Source of the DNA: Nocardioides immobilis
Lineage (GTDB): Bacteria; Actinomycetota; Actinomycetes; Propionibacteriales; Nocardioidaceae
NCBI RefSeq assembly: GCF_003515065.1
Contig: NZ_QXGH01000025.1
Location: 1-64,000 of the forward strand
DNA: 64,000 nt
Direction: 5' to 3'
In this document: in pieces, positions 1 to 6,866 of the stretch
How positions within the stretch are numbered: the stretch's first letter is position 1
Layout of the letters: the number at the start of each line of letters is the position of its first letter
Notes under the pieces: model-generated
Seen by the model: the letters and a program-made list of their open reading frames with translations, nothing else
What the model was told of the DNA's origin: nothing
Database searches by the model: none
Program-made: the position numbers and the translations under genes

Positions 1-124
1 GCTTCTACAACCACCAGCGCCGACACAGCGCGGCGGGCATGATGAGCCCGATCAACTACGAGAACACCGCGGCCCCCGACCGGGAAGCCGCATAGGGAAG
101 CCCTCCACGATTCGGGGGGAACCA
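1..124 (+). mobile_element. Right end of an IS3-type insertion sequence
   Basis: The window opens inside the end of a transposase gene that stops at 95. Just after it, 101-124 reads, on the opposite strand, TGGTTCCCCCCGAATCGTGG and onward; starting with TG is usual for IS3-family terminal inverted repeats. I therefore place the insertion end near 124, where the reading frame of the neighbouring ApeA-like gene is lost. The other end lies outside the window, so neither the exact terminus nor a target duplication can be confirmed. Confidence 0.6.
3..95 (+). CDS. IS3-family transposase, C-terminal end (partial)
   Basis: The last 30 residues of a DDE integrase-type transposase are visible, beginning FYNHQRRHSAAGMMSPINYE. 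The pattern YN.QR.HS..G..SP..YE is the typical C-terminus of IS3-family OrfB proteins, which cut and join the ends of the element. The 5' part, with the catalytic DDE residues, is beyond the left edge. The gene points toward the inverted repeat near 124, as expected for IS3 elements. Confidence 0.75.
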   Translation, partial: FYNHQRRHSAAGMMSPINYENTAAPDREAA

Positions 125-928
125 CAGTCCGCCCAACTGCTCGTAGGTGAAGAGCAGGTCCGTCGAACGTGTCCGGACTGAGGCTTCCGCGCCCTCACGG
201 TTGTTGATGAGCAGTTCGAGCGGCTTCGGAGGCGCGCCGGTGACGTCCTCGCGCGTAGCGCCGGGGTGCGTGACAACCAATGAGTGCATCCGACGCTGAC
301 GGTTCGCAGCAATCGTCACCAGGTCCTGCACTGCGCTGGCGCGCCTCAGCAGTTGGTCGAGCGGTTGGAGGTCGTCGAACTGCAACTCGAACCGCCGCGT
401 TTGATGAATGCTGTCCTGACTTGCGTCGTCGCCACCGTCGGTTCGCCATCCGTACCGAAGCGTGACCGAGCCGAACGGCGCATCGACCGTTTCGGTAGGT
501 ATTGGATTGAGGGTGAGCGAGTACTGCATGGCGTCGGCTGGCTCATGCCGCCAGTCGCGCTCAACCGCCGTTCGTCCAATCCACTCGGGCGCTCCATCGA
601 CCTCGAACGAGATTGAGTTGAACTCCAACTCCCCGTCGTCGTCAAAGCAAGCGCCCTTGACGACCATGCCAACCGAGAGACGTTGCGTTCCACCGAACAT
701 CTGCGTGTGGACGGGGAAGCACCTGTCCAACGTCACGTAGTCGTCGTCCAGCATGCCGACGACGCGACGCGTGCCGCTGTCAGGCTCAAGAAGATTCTCG
801 GGGACGTCTGGATTCGCATGCAGGGTCAGTTCACCACCTCCCTCGGTCGAGAAGCGCAGCGTGCCCGGGAAGCGACGGGACTCGTCGGAGGGGAGCCAAA
901 ACCATCCGAACTCAGACAGTTCATTCAC
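56..928 (-). pseudogene. ApeA-like N-terminal domain protein, truncated by the IS
   Basis: The protein begins MNELSEFGWFWLPSDESRRF and continues with a beta-rich segment (FPGTLRFSTEGGGELTL) that resembles the N-terminal domain of ApeA, an antiphage protein whose second half is a HEPN ribonuclease domain. Only 290 residues remain, about half the length I expect for ApeA, and no R-x4-6-H motif is left. The last ~20 residues are encoded by the IS end (upstream of about 124), so the native C-terminus has been cut off. The start overlaps the end of the DUF4145 gene by 8 nt, indicating a former two-gene operon. The ApeA assignment rests on remembered pattern only; a different defence-associated N-terminal domain is possible. 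Confidence 0.5.
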
Positions 929-1622
929 CTGACGACTCCTTCAGCACCTCCGCTCGGAAGCGATGAATCTGCTCCGGCAAGACGAATAGGTAGGTAATGA
1001 GGTAGTCCAGCAAGTCGACCATCCTCCGGGCATCGTCAATTGAGGTCTCTATCTCGTCCGAAAAGTGGGCACCGAGGTTGCCCCCCTCGCGGAGAGTGTC
1101 CGACAACTCCAGCAGCGGTCGCGCCAGGGCCTCACGTTCGTTCGTCAACGCTTCGATGCGCCGCGCCAAGTTGGTCGTCTGGACGTCGGCGGGCAGCACC
1201 TTGCGAGTGATGCCCTCAAGCACCCGACGACATGTGACGGCAGTCGCCTCAGGCTCACCGATTGCCAGCACGTTTAACGCTGATTGATAAGCCTTCTTGA
1301 GGGCCGGCGAGATGACGTCATCTGGCACCAGGTCAAGGTCGGCCACGGGCGGGCGAGCCGGGTCCTCGGCATCGAAGTAGAGCCGCACATCGCCGGCCGC
1401 GACGCCGCCCAGTCGTATCAGAGAAACGGTGTCCCCGCACCGCGGGCACCTCACGTTGAGCGGCTGGCCTCGGACGGCATGCAGATTCGAAGCGTCACCC
1501 GGCACGAACGTCACCGACTTGCGGCAGACGGGACACACACTGTCGATGGCGACGGGGACCACATGACCGGTGGGTCCGTTGGCCCAGGAGACGACCGAGG
1601 TCGCGGGTAGTTGGTACACCAT
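921..1622 (-). CDS. Zinc-ribbon plus DUF4145 domain protein
   Basis: This 233-residue protein has an N-terminal zinc ribbon (CPVCRK around residue 30 and CPRCGD around 59) followed from about residue 105 by a helical DUF4145 domain (RRVLEGI, then LREGGNLGAHF). DUF4145 belongs to the HEPN-like superfamily and often sits beside restriction or other defence genes; here it overlaps the ApeA-like gene by 8 nt, so the two were probably translated together. A box TAGGGT at 1627-1632 on the coding strand is close to the start, suggesting a leaderless message that may begin at the ATG (1622) or the next codon, GTG (1619). Its biochemical role is unknown; nucleic-acid binding or RNase activity is inference. 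Confidence 0.6.
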   Translation of the reverse strand: MVYQLPATSVVSWANGPTGHVVPVAIDSVCPVCRKSVTFVPGDASNLHAVRGQPLNVRCPRCGDTVSLIRLGGVAAGDVRLYFDAEDPARPPVADLDLVPDDVISPALKKAYQSALNVLAIGEPEATAVTCRRVLEGITRKVLPADVQTTNLARRIEALTNEREALARPLLELSDTLREGGNLGAHFSDEIETSIDDARRMVDLLDYLITYLFVLPEQIHRFRAEVLKESSGE

Positions 1623-1675
1623 CTGAACCCTAGAGGCCGCCTAGTTTGCCCGCCCCAGAATCGCCAAGCGTCGCG

Positions 1676-2239
1676 TCACGGATTCGCAAGCGCCGAGTAG
1701 AGCGTCTGCCGACTCACACCCAGGTCCCGAGCAACCGCAGCCTTGGGAATGCCCAACTCCACGCGCTCGCGAGCCTCGGTCACCTGTTCGGTGGTCAGGG
1801 CCGGCTTGCGACCCTTGTAGACGCCACGAGCCTTGGCGAGTGCGATGCCCTCAGCCTGGCGCTCGCGAATCAGCGACCGCTCGAACTCAGCGATACCTCC
1901 GAGGATGGTCAGCATGAGTTGGCCGATGTTGTCGGACCTGTCGCCCGAGAACGTCAGACGCTCTTTCAGGAACTCCACCGTGACCCCGCGCTCGGTCAGC
2001 GTCTTGACGAGCGTCAATAGGTCAACTGTGTTGCGTGCGAGTCGGTCCATGCTCGGGACACGCAACGTGTCACCTTGACGGACGTAGTCGAGGGCAGCGT
2101 TCAACTCAGGGCGATTGGCGTTCTTGCCGCTCGCTTTGTCGATGAACAGGCGGTCGCAACCTGCCAGCGACTCAACCTGTCGAGCCTCGTTCTGCGAAAT
2201 GCTCGAAACCCGCCCGTAGCCAACAACCTGTCCAGTCAT
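1676..2239 (-). CDS. Serine recombinase of the resolvase/invertase family
   Basis: A 187-residue small serine recombinase. The N-terminal catalytic domain opens with VGYGRVSSISQN (nucleophilic Ser after YGRVS) and continues with R residues in SMDRLARN, the E-helix segment GGIAEFERSLIRERQ, and a C-terminal helix-turn-helix (AVARDLGVSRQTLYSAL). I chose the ATG at 2239 over a GTG 18 nt upstream because GGAGGG precedes the ATG at good spacing and the protein then begins like its relatives. Such enzymes resolve cointegrates of Tn3-type elements or invert DNA. An inverted repeat immediately upstream is its likely res site. It belongs to the accessory element but no Tn3 transposase is visible. Confidence 0.85.
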   Translation of the reverse strand: MTGQVVGYGRVSSISQNEARQVESLAGCDRLFIDKASGKNANRPELNAALDYVRQGDTLRVPSMDRLARNTVDLLTLVKTLTERGVTVEFLKERLTFSGDRSDNIGQLMLTILGGIAEFERSLIRERQAEGIALAKARGVYKGRKPALTTEQVTEARERVELGIPKAAVARDLGVSRQTLYSALANP

Positions 2240-2261
2240 GTCTAGACCCTCCGACACTTGC

Positions 2262-2345
2262 GTCTAACAAGTCCTGACCAGACTCTTGTTAGACACTATT
2301 TCAGGCGGAGGTATGGTGTCAAGTTAGTGTGTACCTCAGTTAGAC
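2262..2345. promoter_or_regulatory. Putative res / operator site of the resolvase
   Basis: A perfect 10-bp inverted repeat, GTCTAACAAG (2262-2271) and CTTGTTAGAC (2285-2294), spans 33 bp directly upstream of the resolvase start. Related half sites recur at 2339-2345 (GTTAGAC) and near 2321 (AGTTAGTG). Small serine resolvases bind several subsites of about 25-34 bp next to their own gene, where they also repress transcription. Site function is inference from position and symmetry. Confidence 0.5.
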
Positions 2346-2395
2346 GGTCGAGGGGCCTTCCTTTGTGGAGCCGACCTGCCCGACGCGCTCTGCCG

Positions 2396-2662
2396 CTAAC
2401 CAGCATCGTCGATGTCTTCGATGGCGTCCGCCAACGAGCGCAGGACGCTGACGGCATCCATGTCAGGAACCCCCTCAGCGGTTATAAGCCTCATCGGGAC
2501 GTGAACATTGATGTTTGCCTCTGTGGTGTCGCCGATGACGTTTCGGTCTATCTGATAGTCCGTGAAGCCGACCAACTGCAACGCGCCTTCGATGCGTGAG
2601 TAGTCGACCACCTTGGGCCACGTGACGACTACGCCTGCGGTACCACCAAGCAAGTTCGCCAT
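2396..2662 (-). CDS. Hypothetical protein, 88 residues
   Basis: A small protein beginning MANLLGGTAGVVVTWPKVVDY; mixed alpha/beta character with a C-terminal acidic helix (LADAIEDIDDAG). The ATG at 2662 is preferred to an upstream in-frame ATG at 2722 because GGAGGTGGGG lies just in front of it. It is divergent from the 2777 gene and lies behind the resolvase. I recognise no family. Its composition (alternating hydrophobic strands, no low-complexity stretch) suggests a genuine small protein. Confidence 0.5.
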   Translation of the reverse strand: MANLLGGTAGVVVTWPKVVDYSRIEGALQLVGFTDYQIDRNVIGDTTEANINVHVPMRLITAEGVPDMDAVSVLRSLADAIEDIDDAG

Positions 2663-2776
2663 GGTTACCCCACCTCCCGAAGTCTGGCTGAGCGCCGCCC
2701 TGTGAATCAGCCCGGTTGCCACGTCACGCTATCGGAATGGCTGCGTGTATTGGCCTACCGCTGCGACGATGCGCGC

Positions 2777-3136
2777 ATGACCGACCAAGACCTAACAGGG
2801 GAGCGGGAGCAGCGAGTCGCTGCGCTTCTCGAGGATTGCGTTCGCGAGGAGGTGCGAGTCGTCAACGGGATGTTCGACCTGAACCTCAGTAGCGAAGCCA
2901 TGGAGGCTCTTGTGCGGGGAGTCGCGTCCGGAGTGCTGCACGGCTTCACTGTCGATTGGTCACCTGGGTGGGCGAAAGACCCAGGTCAGGTGCATCGGTG
3001 GGAGGAGGCCGGCCAGTTCTTTGCGCGGTGCGGTGTTTGTCTTTTGGACTCTCCGCCCTCGCCGAATGAACTAGCCGCTGTGACTTGGGCGCAGAATCAC
3101 GAGGACTCTCACGGGACGCTCACGACCTCCCGATAG
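2777..3136 (+). CDS. Hypothetical protein, 119 residues
   Basis: The protein begins MTDQDLTGEREQRVAALLED and is mainly helical and acidic, with the segment LNLSSEAMEALVRGVASGVL and a Cys pair further on (FFARCGVCLL). An upstream in-frame ATG at 2702 exists, but the residues between are unlike the rest of the protein, so 2777 is chosen; no clear ribosome site decides it. No family is recognised. It lies between two minus-strand genes of the accessory element. Confidence 0.4.
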   Translation: MTDQDLTGEREQRVAALLEDCVREEVRVVNGMFDLNLSSEAMEALVRGVASGVLHGFTVDWSPGWAKDPGQVHRWEEAGQFFARCGVCLLDSPPSPNELAAVTWAQNHEDSHGTLTTSR

Positions 3137-3224
3137 ATGCTCGCTGTACCTCACCTGGCCACGCCCAACGCTTCAGCGAGCGACTACGAAGCGAACGCAG
3201 GTCGTGTGCTTGGCAGGCCGCGTC

Positions 3225-3617
3225 TCAGGATGGCGGAGGCTGAAACCGGCGATGCTGCTCCCGCTGCTGATGCTGCTGCTCCCATTGGTAACGCTGCTGT
3301 TCGCTCTGCCAGCGTTGAAAGCGCTCGCGTTCCTCACGCTCCCTGTCCGCTGCCGACGGACCGAGCAAGAGCATCAGTAAACCGCCAACCAAGGCCACTA
3401 CGCCAACGAGACCGCCGATGCCGACTCGGACGACACTCTGCTCCTGGCACTGTTGGGACAGGTACAGGTCTGTGCCGTCGTCGTACCCGAACATGCCGAT
3501 GACTGGCGGGCCGCAGTCTGCATCCGTCCCGAAGACGCTCACAGATGTCGGCAGAAGCAAGAGCACGAGACCCACGATGAAGCCCACGACGAGAGTCAAA
3601 GCGCCCGCGACCTTCAC
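3225..3617 (-). CDS. Small membrane protein with Gln-rich tail
   Basis: 130 residues. A first membrane segment (LTLVVGFIVGLVLLLLPTSV, residues ~7-26), a short outer region with two Cys residues (DADCGPP and SQQCQEQ) that could form a disulphide, a second membrane segment (IGGLVGVVALVGGLLMLLLG, ~67-86), then a charged tail rich in Gln and Arg (REREERERF, QQRYQWEQQHQQ). The fold is a two-pass membrane hairpin with a cytosolic coiled tail. No family is recognised and function is unknown. Confidence 0.55.
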   Translation of the reverse strand: MKVAGALTLVVGFIVGLVLLLLPTSVSVFGTDADCGPPVIGMFGYDDGTDLYLSQQCQEQSVVRVGIGGLVGVVALVGGLLMLLLGPSAADREREERERFQRWQSEQQRYQWEQQHQQREQHRRFQPPPS

Positions 3618-3705
3618 GCGACTCAGGCTATCTGTTGTTTTGGCTATGCCGCTCGGCGTGCTCCGTTCGGCGACCCTGAGCGACCGGACTGACTACGCTT
3701 CCGGG

Positions 3706-4082
3706 ATGCGTCTCGGTGCTCTCTGTCTCGGTTTGGCCTTGCTTCTATACCCCTGCCGGCCTCTGCTCATCACGACCCATACTGGGGTGACACGTCGAGA
3801 CAAGTCGCTAACCACATCGGCTGCAAGAGGTTCCATGGGCAGGAGCGAGGGGACGCGTACCACTACACAGGCGTCTGCTATCTGAGGGGCAAGCGTGTCA
3901 ACGTCATCACGTTCAGTGGTGCCCGCCAGCAGCGCGCGTGGAACGACTTTGCGCGGGCCGCTTTCGGGTCGAGGTTCTACTGGGCCAACGGGACCGGCGC
4001 GGTAGTAGTGGCCAGGAACGGCAATCGGCCAGCGGCACGCATCGGTGCTCGCCGTCTACCTGGCGACGTTAGGCATGGCTAG
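3706..4082 (+). pseudogene. Frameshifted small secreted protein
   Basis: From the ATG at 3706 the frame reads a good signal peptide, MRLGALCLGLALLL. About 45 nt in, the sensible continuation is found in another frame: IPLPASAHHDPYWGDTSRQ, with an ASA-type cleavage site, then two Cys residues (HIGCKRFHG and GVCYLRG) and VNVITFSGARQQRAWNDFAR, ending at TAG 4080-4082. Restoring one missing base near 3748-3752 joins both parts into 126 codons. The second frame has no start of its own: a stop at 3690-3692 precedes it. So either the gene is recently broken, it uses programmed frameshifting, or there is a sequencing error. The mature part resembles no family I know. Confidence 0.55.
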
Positions 4083-4159
4083 CCGGCTTCGTCCTGGGTC
4101 GTCCTGTAACTGAGTTGGACGCCGCACGCCGTAACCCGGCGCCCCACTTTGTCTGCGCC

Positions 4160-4165
4160 TAGAGT
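4160..4165 (+). promoter_or_regulatory. Leaderless -10 box (TAGAGT)
   Basis: TAGAGT ends 6 nt before the GTG start at 4172, the spacing expected when transcription begins at the start codon. No Shine-Dalgarno sequence precedes that GTG. This supports the chosen start of the TIR/deoxyribosyltransferase-like gene. Confidence 0.5.
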
Positions 4166-4171
4166 GCGCTT

Positions 4172-4681
4172 GTGACAGCCCGAATCCCCGTGTTTTTGTC
4201 GGCTCCGACCGCGCTTAGCCCGGCACAACAGGCGTCCTACGACAGCGTACGACTGCTGCTCGGAGACGAGGACCTCGAACCTCGCGCGCTCGGCCGCACA
4301 GACTTCGGAGTCGACTACCCCCTCAAAGAGGTCTACGCCATAGCCAGGCATTGCTCCGGCGGCGTCATTCTCGGGTTCACTCAGATGCGTGCCGAGCGAC
4401 TGACTGTGAAGCCGGGCACCAGCGCGAGCCATGTTCTGGAACACGTCCCGATGCCAACACCGTGGAACAACTTGGAAGCGGGCCTGCTGTTTGGCTTGAA
4501 GGTGCCACTCATGGTCTTTCGCGAGGACGGCATTCATGGCGGCATCTTCGACCCAGGCGTTAGCGAGGTGTTCGTACAGCAACTTCCCGGTGATACGCCG
4601 ACTGACGATGAACTGGCGGTCATGAGGTCAACCGTCAAGAACTGGTCGGGCAAGGTTCGTCAGCACTACAAGCAGTACTGA
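4172..4681 (+). CDS. TIR / nucleoside deoxyribosyltransferase-like protein
   Basis: 169 residues with a Rossmann-like layout: strand PVFLSAPT at residue ~6, GRTDFGVDYPLKEVYAIARHC in the middle, strand GGVILGFTQ, then TPWNNLEAGLLFGLKVPLMVF near residues 95-115. The N-x-x-E-x-G-x8-P pattern is where nucleoside 2-deoxyribosyltransferases and TIR-like domains carry their catalytic Glu, so this is a predicted NAD- or nucleotide-processing enzyme. It is co-directional with a HEPN-like gene 36 nt downstream. Such pairs are typical of abortive-infection systems: one protein senses or makes a signal, the other kills. I do not know this exact pair; that it is a defence system is inference from domains and from its place in an integrated element. 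Confidence 0.55.
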   Translation: MTARIPVFLSAPTALSPAQQASYDSVRLLLGDEDLEPRALGRTDFGVDYPLKEVYAIARHCSGGVILGFTQMRAERLTVKPGTSASHVLEHVPMPTPWNNLEAGLLFGLKVPLMVFREDGIHGGIFDPGVSEVFVQQLPGDTPTDDELAVMRSTVKNWSGKVRQHYKQY

Positions 4682-4717
4682 GTCTGGTTCGGCGGTCTGT
4701 TGGTCGACACTTGCAAG

Positions 4718-5581
4718 ATGGCGGACGACGACAGTTCAGACGACCGAAGGCAGCCCGCTGAGTTGCTGCGACTGATGAGCGAGCACCCCGGCATGGAGGC
4801 GGTCCAACTCGGTCAGGGCGTGCGTCGAAGCCTCGAAGCCGTGCGCGGCAACGCTGACGAGTTGGTGCGATGGATTGACCTGCTCAACCAGGGCAACGCC
4901 GGCATGCTCATCATGGCCCAGGGCGGCATCGTGGAGCCGGGGGATGGCATCACCGAGTACCTGGACGAGTTGAGCCGGCTCTGGCACAACTTCATCGCGT
5001 CAGCCATGACCCTCGTAACTCACGTGACCCGCGTGCGGAAAAAGCAGTCCGCCGAGTTCCAGGCTGCGTACGACCAGGCTCGGCAGGAGTTGCTGAGCGA
5101 CCCCGTAGTTGCGTTCGTGCAGGGCTTGCGCAACTACTGGCTCCACAAGTGGACCCCGTCCAACTTCGTGCGGATGAAGTTCGGCCGCGACGCGCCCCTG
5201 ACCTACGTGGTGGGCTGCGCGTCCGACGCGCTATTGGAGGAGTGGGAGTGGACAGCGCCGCAACGCGTCTACCTTCAAGAACGAGACGAGTTTGTACTTC
5301 GCGACTCAGTCATCGAGTACGTCGAGCACATCGACCACTTCTACGAATGGTTCAAGGAGGCGTACCACGCCGAGCATGCTGAGGCGTTCGAGTCGCTGAC
5401 GGCGTTAGAGGGGGAGTATGACGAGCAAGTACCTCAGCCGGCGCCCGTGTTCGGTGACCACTTGCCCTACTCGGAGGAGACGCTGAGGGCGGTCCTGCTG
5501 GCGGGGCATGAGCCAGCGCCACGGCTCTGGAAGCGCGTTTCGATGCGGCTGCGTTCTAGAAGCAGGAGACGGCGAAAGTAG
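4718..5581 (+). CDS. HEPN-like helical protein, predicted ribonuclease effector
   Basis: 287 residues, almost wholly helical, ending in a very basic tail (RLRSRSRRRRK). Around residue 140 the segment AFVQGLRNYWLHKWTP contains R-N-Y-W-L-H, which fits the R-x4-6-H motif of HEPN nucleases, with the polar Asn after Arg that is usual there. The preceding helix (MTLVTHVTRVRKKQ) and following helices suit a HEPN bundle. A TTG start at 4700 is possible; I chose the ATG. It lies 36 nt after the TIR/NDT-like gene and was probably co-transcribed, with a hairpin at 5645-5674 behind it. RNase activity is predicted from the motif only, and the family was not recognised. Confidence 0.5.
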   Translation: MADDDSSDDRRQPAELLRLMSEHPGMEAVQLGQGVRRSLEAVRGNADELVRWIDLLNQGNAGMLIMAQGGIVEPGDGITEYLDELSRLWHNFIASAMTLVTHVTRVRKKQSAEFQAAYDQARQELLSDPVVAFVQGLRNYWLHKWTPSNFVRMKFGRDAPLTYVVGCASDALLEEWEWTAPQRVYLQERDEFVLRDSVIEYVEHIDHFYEWFKEAYHAEHAEAFESLTALEGEYDEQVPQPAPVFGDHLPYSEETLRAVLLAGHEPAPRLWKRVSMRLRSRSRRRRK

Positions 5582-5644
5582 GCCCGAGCCGCGCATCGCT
5601 TGATGATGACACTCGGAGTCGTCTGCCGAATCTCAGAGCAGTAG

Positions 5645-5674
5645 AGAGGCCTCGCAGCGTCCTGGGAGGCCTCT
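5645..5674 (+). terminator. Hairpin behind the 4172-5581 operon
   Basis: AGAGGCCTC (5645-5653) and GAGGCCTCT (5666-5674) form a perfect 9-bp stem with a 12-nt loop, 64 nt after the stop. No T-run follows, so it may work as an actinobacterial hairpin-only terminator or serve the minus-strand genes from the other side. Confidence 0.4.
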
Positions 5675-5708
5675 CCCGGCCCGAGTCACCCTGTAGGGGG
5701 TAAGTCCG

Positions 5709-6014
5709 TCAGTCCATCTCGGCGTGACGACGTTCCACGATGACGAAGCCCGTCATGTAGGGACTCGGGTCGTCCAACTCATCAGGGTCGTAGTGCCAGA
5801 CGTACTCGTCTGTTCGGTAGTCGGTGTAGATGAAGTCATCGACCACCCAGGAGTCCGGCCCGTCGGCTACGTCCTGCCATCCGACCACATTCTCCACAAC
5901 CAACCGAGCCCCGTCGGACTCCCTGTTAAGGGCATCGGCCATGAACTCGTCTCGAGTTCGGTGCTCGCCTTCCCAGTCCCAAGGCTGGGGCATGCCTGCT
6001 GTTGTGCTCCTCAT
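5709..6014 (-). CDS. Hypothetical acidic protein, 101 residues
   Basis: Begins MRSTTAGMPQPWDWEGEHRT and is strongly acidic, with DDFIYTDYRTDEYVWHYDPD and a final strand TGFVIVERRHAEMD. The ATG overlaps the stop of the preceding gene by 4 nt (ATGA), which decides the start and shows translational coupling with the 87-residue protein. No family recognised. Both are cargo of the accessory element. Confidence 0.5.
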   Translation of the reverse strand: MRSTTAGMPQPWDWEGEHRTRDEFMADALNRESDGARLVVENVVGWQDVADGPDSWVVDDFIYTDYRTDEYVWHYDPDELDDPSPYMTGFVIVERRHAEMD

Positions 6015-6274
6015 GACGCACCGACCACGGTGAACGCCACAACCCACTTGCCGGGAGCGACCTGCATGAGAGGTAAGCCCCTGCTCTCCACCAGAGCCTT
6101 GGCGGTGCTTCCTGGAGTGTCTGCCCACTCGGCGGTGTCTCCTGAGTGGAACAGCATGCAAACGTCGTTCGCGCTCAGGTGTCCCAGCGGCACTGACCTG
6201 CAGGCCTCTTCGTACTGTTTCTCTCGTAGGACCTCGGGCTTGTTGCCCTCAATCCATCTCTGTACTTCGTTCAT
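6011..6274 (-). CDS. Hypothetical protein, 87 residues
   Basis: Begins MNEVQRWIEGNKPEVLREKQ and ends LPLMQVAPGKWVVAFTVVGAS. GAGGAAACGCAG precedes the start as a ribosome site. It is coupled by a 4-nt overlap to the next gene (5709-6014), and its start lies inside a 30-codon reading frame at 6249-6341. No family is recognised; the mix of an N-terminal helix and C-terminal strands suggests a small folded domain. Confidence 0.45.
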   Translation of the reverse strand: MNEVQRWIEGNKPEVLREKQYEEACRSVPLGHLSANDVCMLFHSGDTAEWADTPGSTAKALVESRGLPLMQVAPGKWVVAFTVVGAS

Positions 6275-6341
6275 CTGCGTTTCCTCTTTCTCCGCCTGCG
6301 GCGGTACCGGCTACGCCGGTAGTGATTTTTGGTTTTTCCAT
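6249..6341 (-). CDS. Possible 30-residue leader peptide
   Basis: MEKPKITTGVAGTAAGGERG and ten more residues, preceded by a strong ribosome site (AAGGAGACAC before ATG), the best in this part of the window. Its 3' end overlaps the next gene start by 26 nt, so it may be a leader that feeds ribosomes into 6011-6274. The coding region contains a hairpin (6305-6321) and is preceded by two more. It could be a regulatory peptide or simply a vector for translation coupling; no homologue is known to me. Confidence 0.35.
   Translation of the reverse strand: MEKPKITTGVAGTAAGGERGNADERSTEMD
6305..6337 (+). terminator. Intrinsic terminator on the plus strand
   Basis: TACCGGC-TAC-GCCGGTA (6305-6321) is a perfect 7-bp hairpin followed on the plus strand by GTGATTTTTGGTTTTT. 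This is a classic hairpin plus T-run, unusual in such GC-rich DNA. It would stop plus-strand transcripts coming from the 4172-5581 operon before they oppose the minus-strand genes. Confidence 0.5.
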
Positions 6342-6379
6342 GTGTCTCCTTCTCTTAACTTTGTTCACTTGCTTAACAA

Positions 6380-6410
6380 GCCTGCGAAGCAGGCCCGCGC
6401 CGAAGGCGCG
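6380..6410 (-). promoter_or_regulatory. Tandem hairpins in the leader of the 6341-5709 genes
   Basis: Two perfect 6-bp stems with 3-nt loops stand side by side: GCCTGCGAAGCAGGC (6380-6394) and CGCGCCGAAGGCGCG (6396-6410). Read on the minus strand both loops are TTC. They lie about 40 nt before the ribosome site at 6341 and may act in attenuation, RNA stability or protein binding. Confidence 0.4.
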
Positions 6411-6739
6411 TCGTAGGAGGTGAATCTGTTTTTGGGTACGGCAATCTACGGGTGTCACCCTCAACGGTGAGGATGTTCGGACTCCACTCACAGAGCGCCC
6501 GGAATGCCAATCGGTCACTGTCTATGCTCTGCTGTCGCTCAGACCCTCTGGGACGCCATGCCGCCCAGCGGTTTCCTCACACCGGCTCTCGTAGTATCTC
6601 GCCGGAGGCAGACAGGCTCTTGCTGCTAGGGAGACAACCCCATCACCTGCCGTCGTCGTGGTCCTGCCGTTGCTGGCTCGCCACAATGCCCTCCGCCCAG
6701 GTGCAAGACCCAGGCTTCGCGCTGTCCTTCTCGGGACAT
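6411..6739. other. Stretch without a convincing gene
   Basis: No reading frame here has a good start signal or protein-like composition. It would be transcribed from the minus-strand promoter at 6860-6888 if the hairpin at 6746-6778 is read through, making it part of a long leader for the small genes at 6341-5709. Confidence 0.4.
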
Positions 6740-6853
6740 GAAAATGCCCCTGCAGGGGAAACCGGACCTAGCAGGGGCTGGACGACTGATACGACGGTCA
6801 GTCGCGACTCGTGGGTGTCGTGCAGCAGCCTTTCGACTCGGTTTCAACTACTA
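6740..6853 (-). ncRNA. Candidate structured leader or small RNA
   Basis: A strong minus-strand promoter (-35 TTGACA, 17 bp, -10 TACTAT) predicts a start near 6853. The transcript then forms a 7-bp hairpin (CGACTGA 6783-6789 with TCAGTCG 6798-6804) and an 8-bp hairpin (GCCCCTGC 6746-6753 with GCAGGGGC 6771-6778) that is followed on the minus strand by ATTTTC. That makes an RNA of about 110 nt ending in an intrinsic-type terminator, either a stand-alone RNA or an attenuated leader. The reading frames through it are poor. Known phages and plasmids use such RNAs for copy or immunity control; that link is inference. Confidence 0.45.
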
Positions 6854-6866
6854 CTAACAATAGTAG
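6851..6866 (-). promoter_or_regulatory. Palindromic operator on the -10 box
   Basis: CTACTA-acaa-TAGTAG is a perfect 6-bp inverted repeat that covers the -10 box and start region of the minus-strand promoter. A repressor bound here would block transcription; no candidate repressor gene is visible in the window, so it may be encoded further left in the element. Confidence 0.4.

Noticed and set aside
6380..6410. Tandem hairpins as the start of a CRISPR array
   Set aside because: The two hairpins differ in sequence, there is no spacer between them and no further copies follow.
6626..6847. Minus-strand frame of 73 residues under the strong promoter
   Set aside because: It runs through both hairpins of the candidate RNA, has no ribosome site and is Arg/Pro-biased, so RNA is the better reading.
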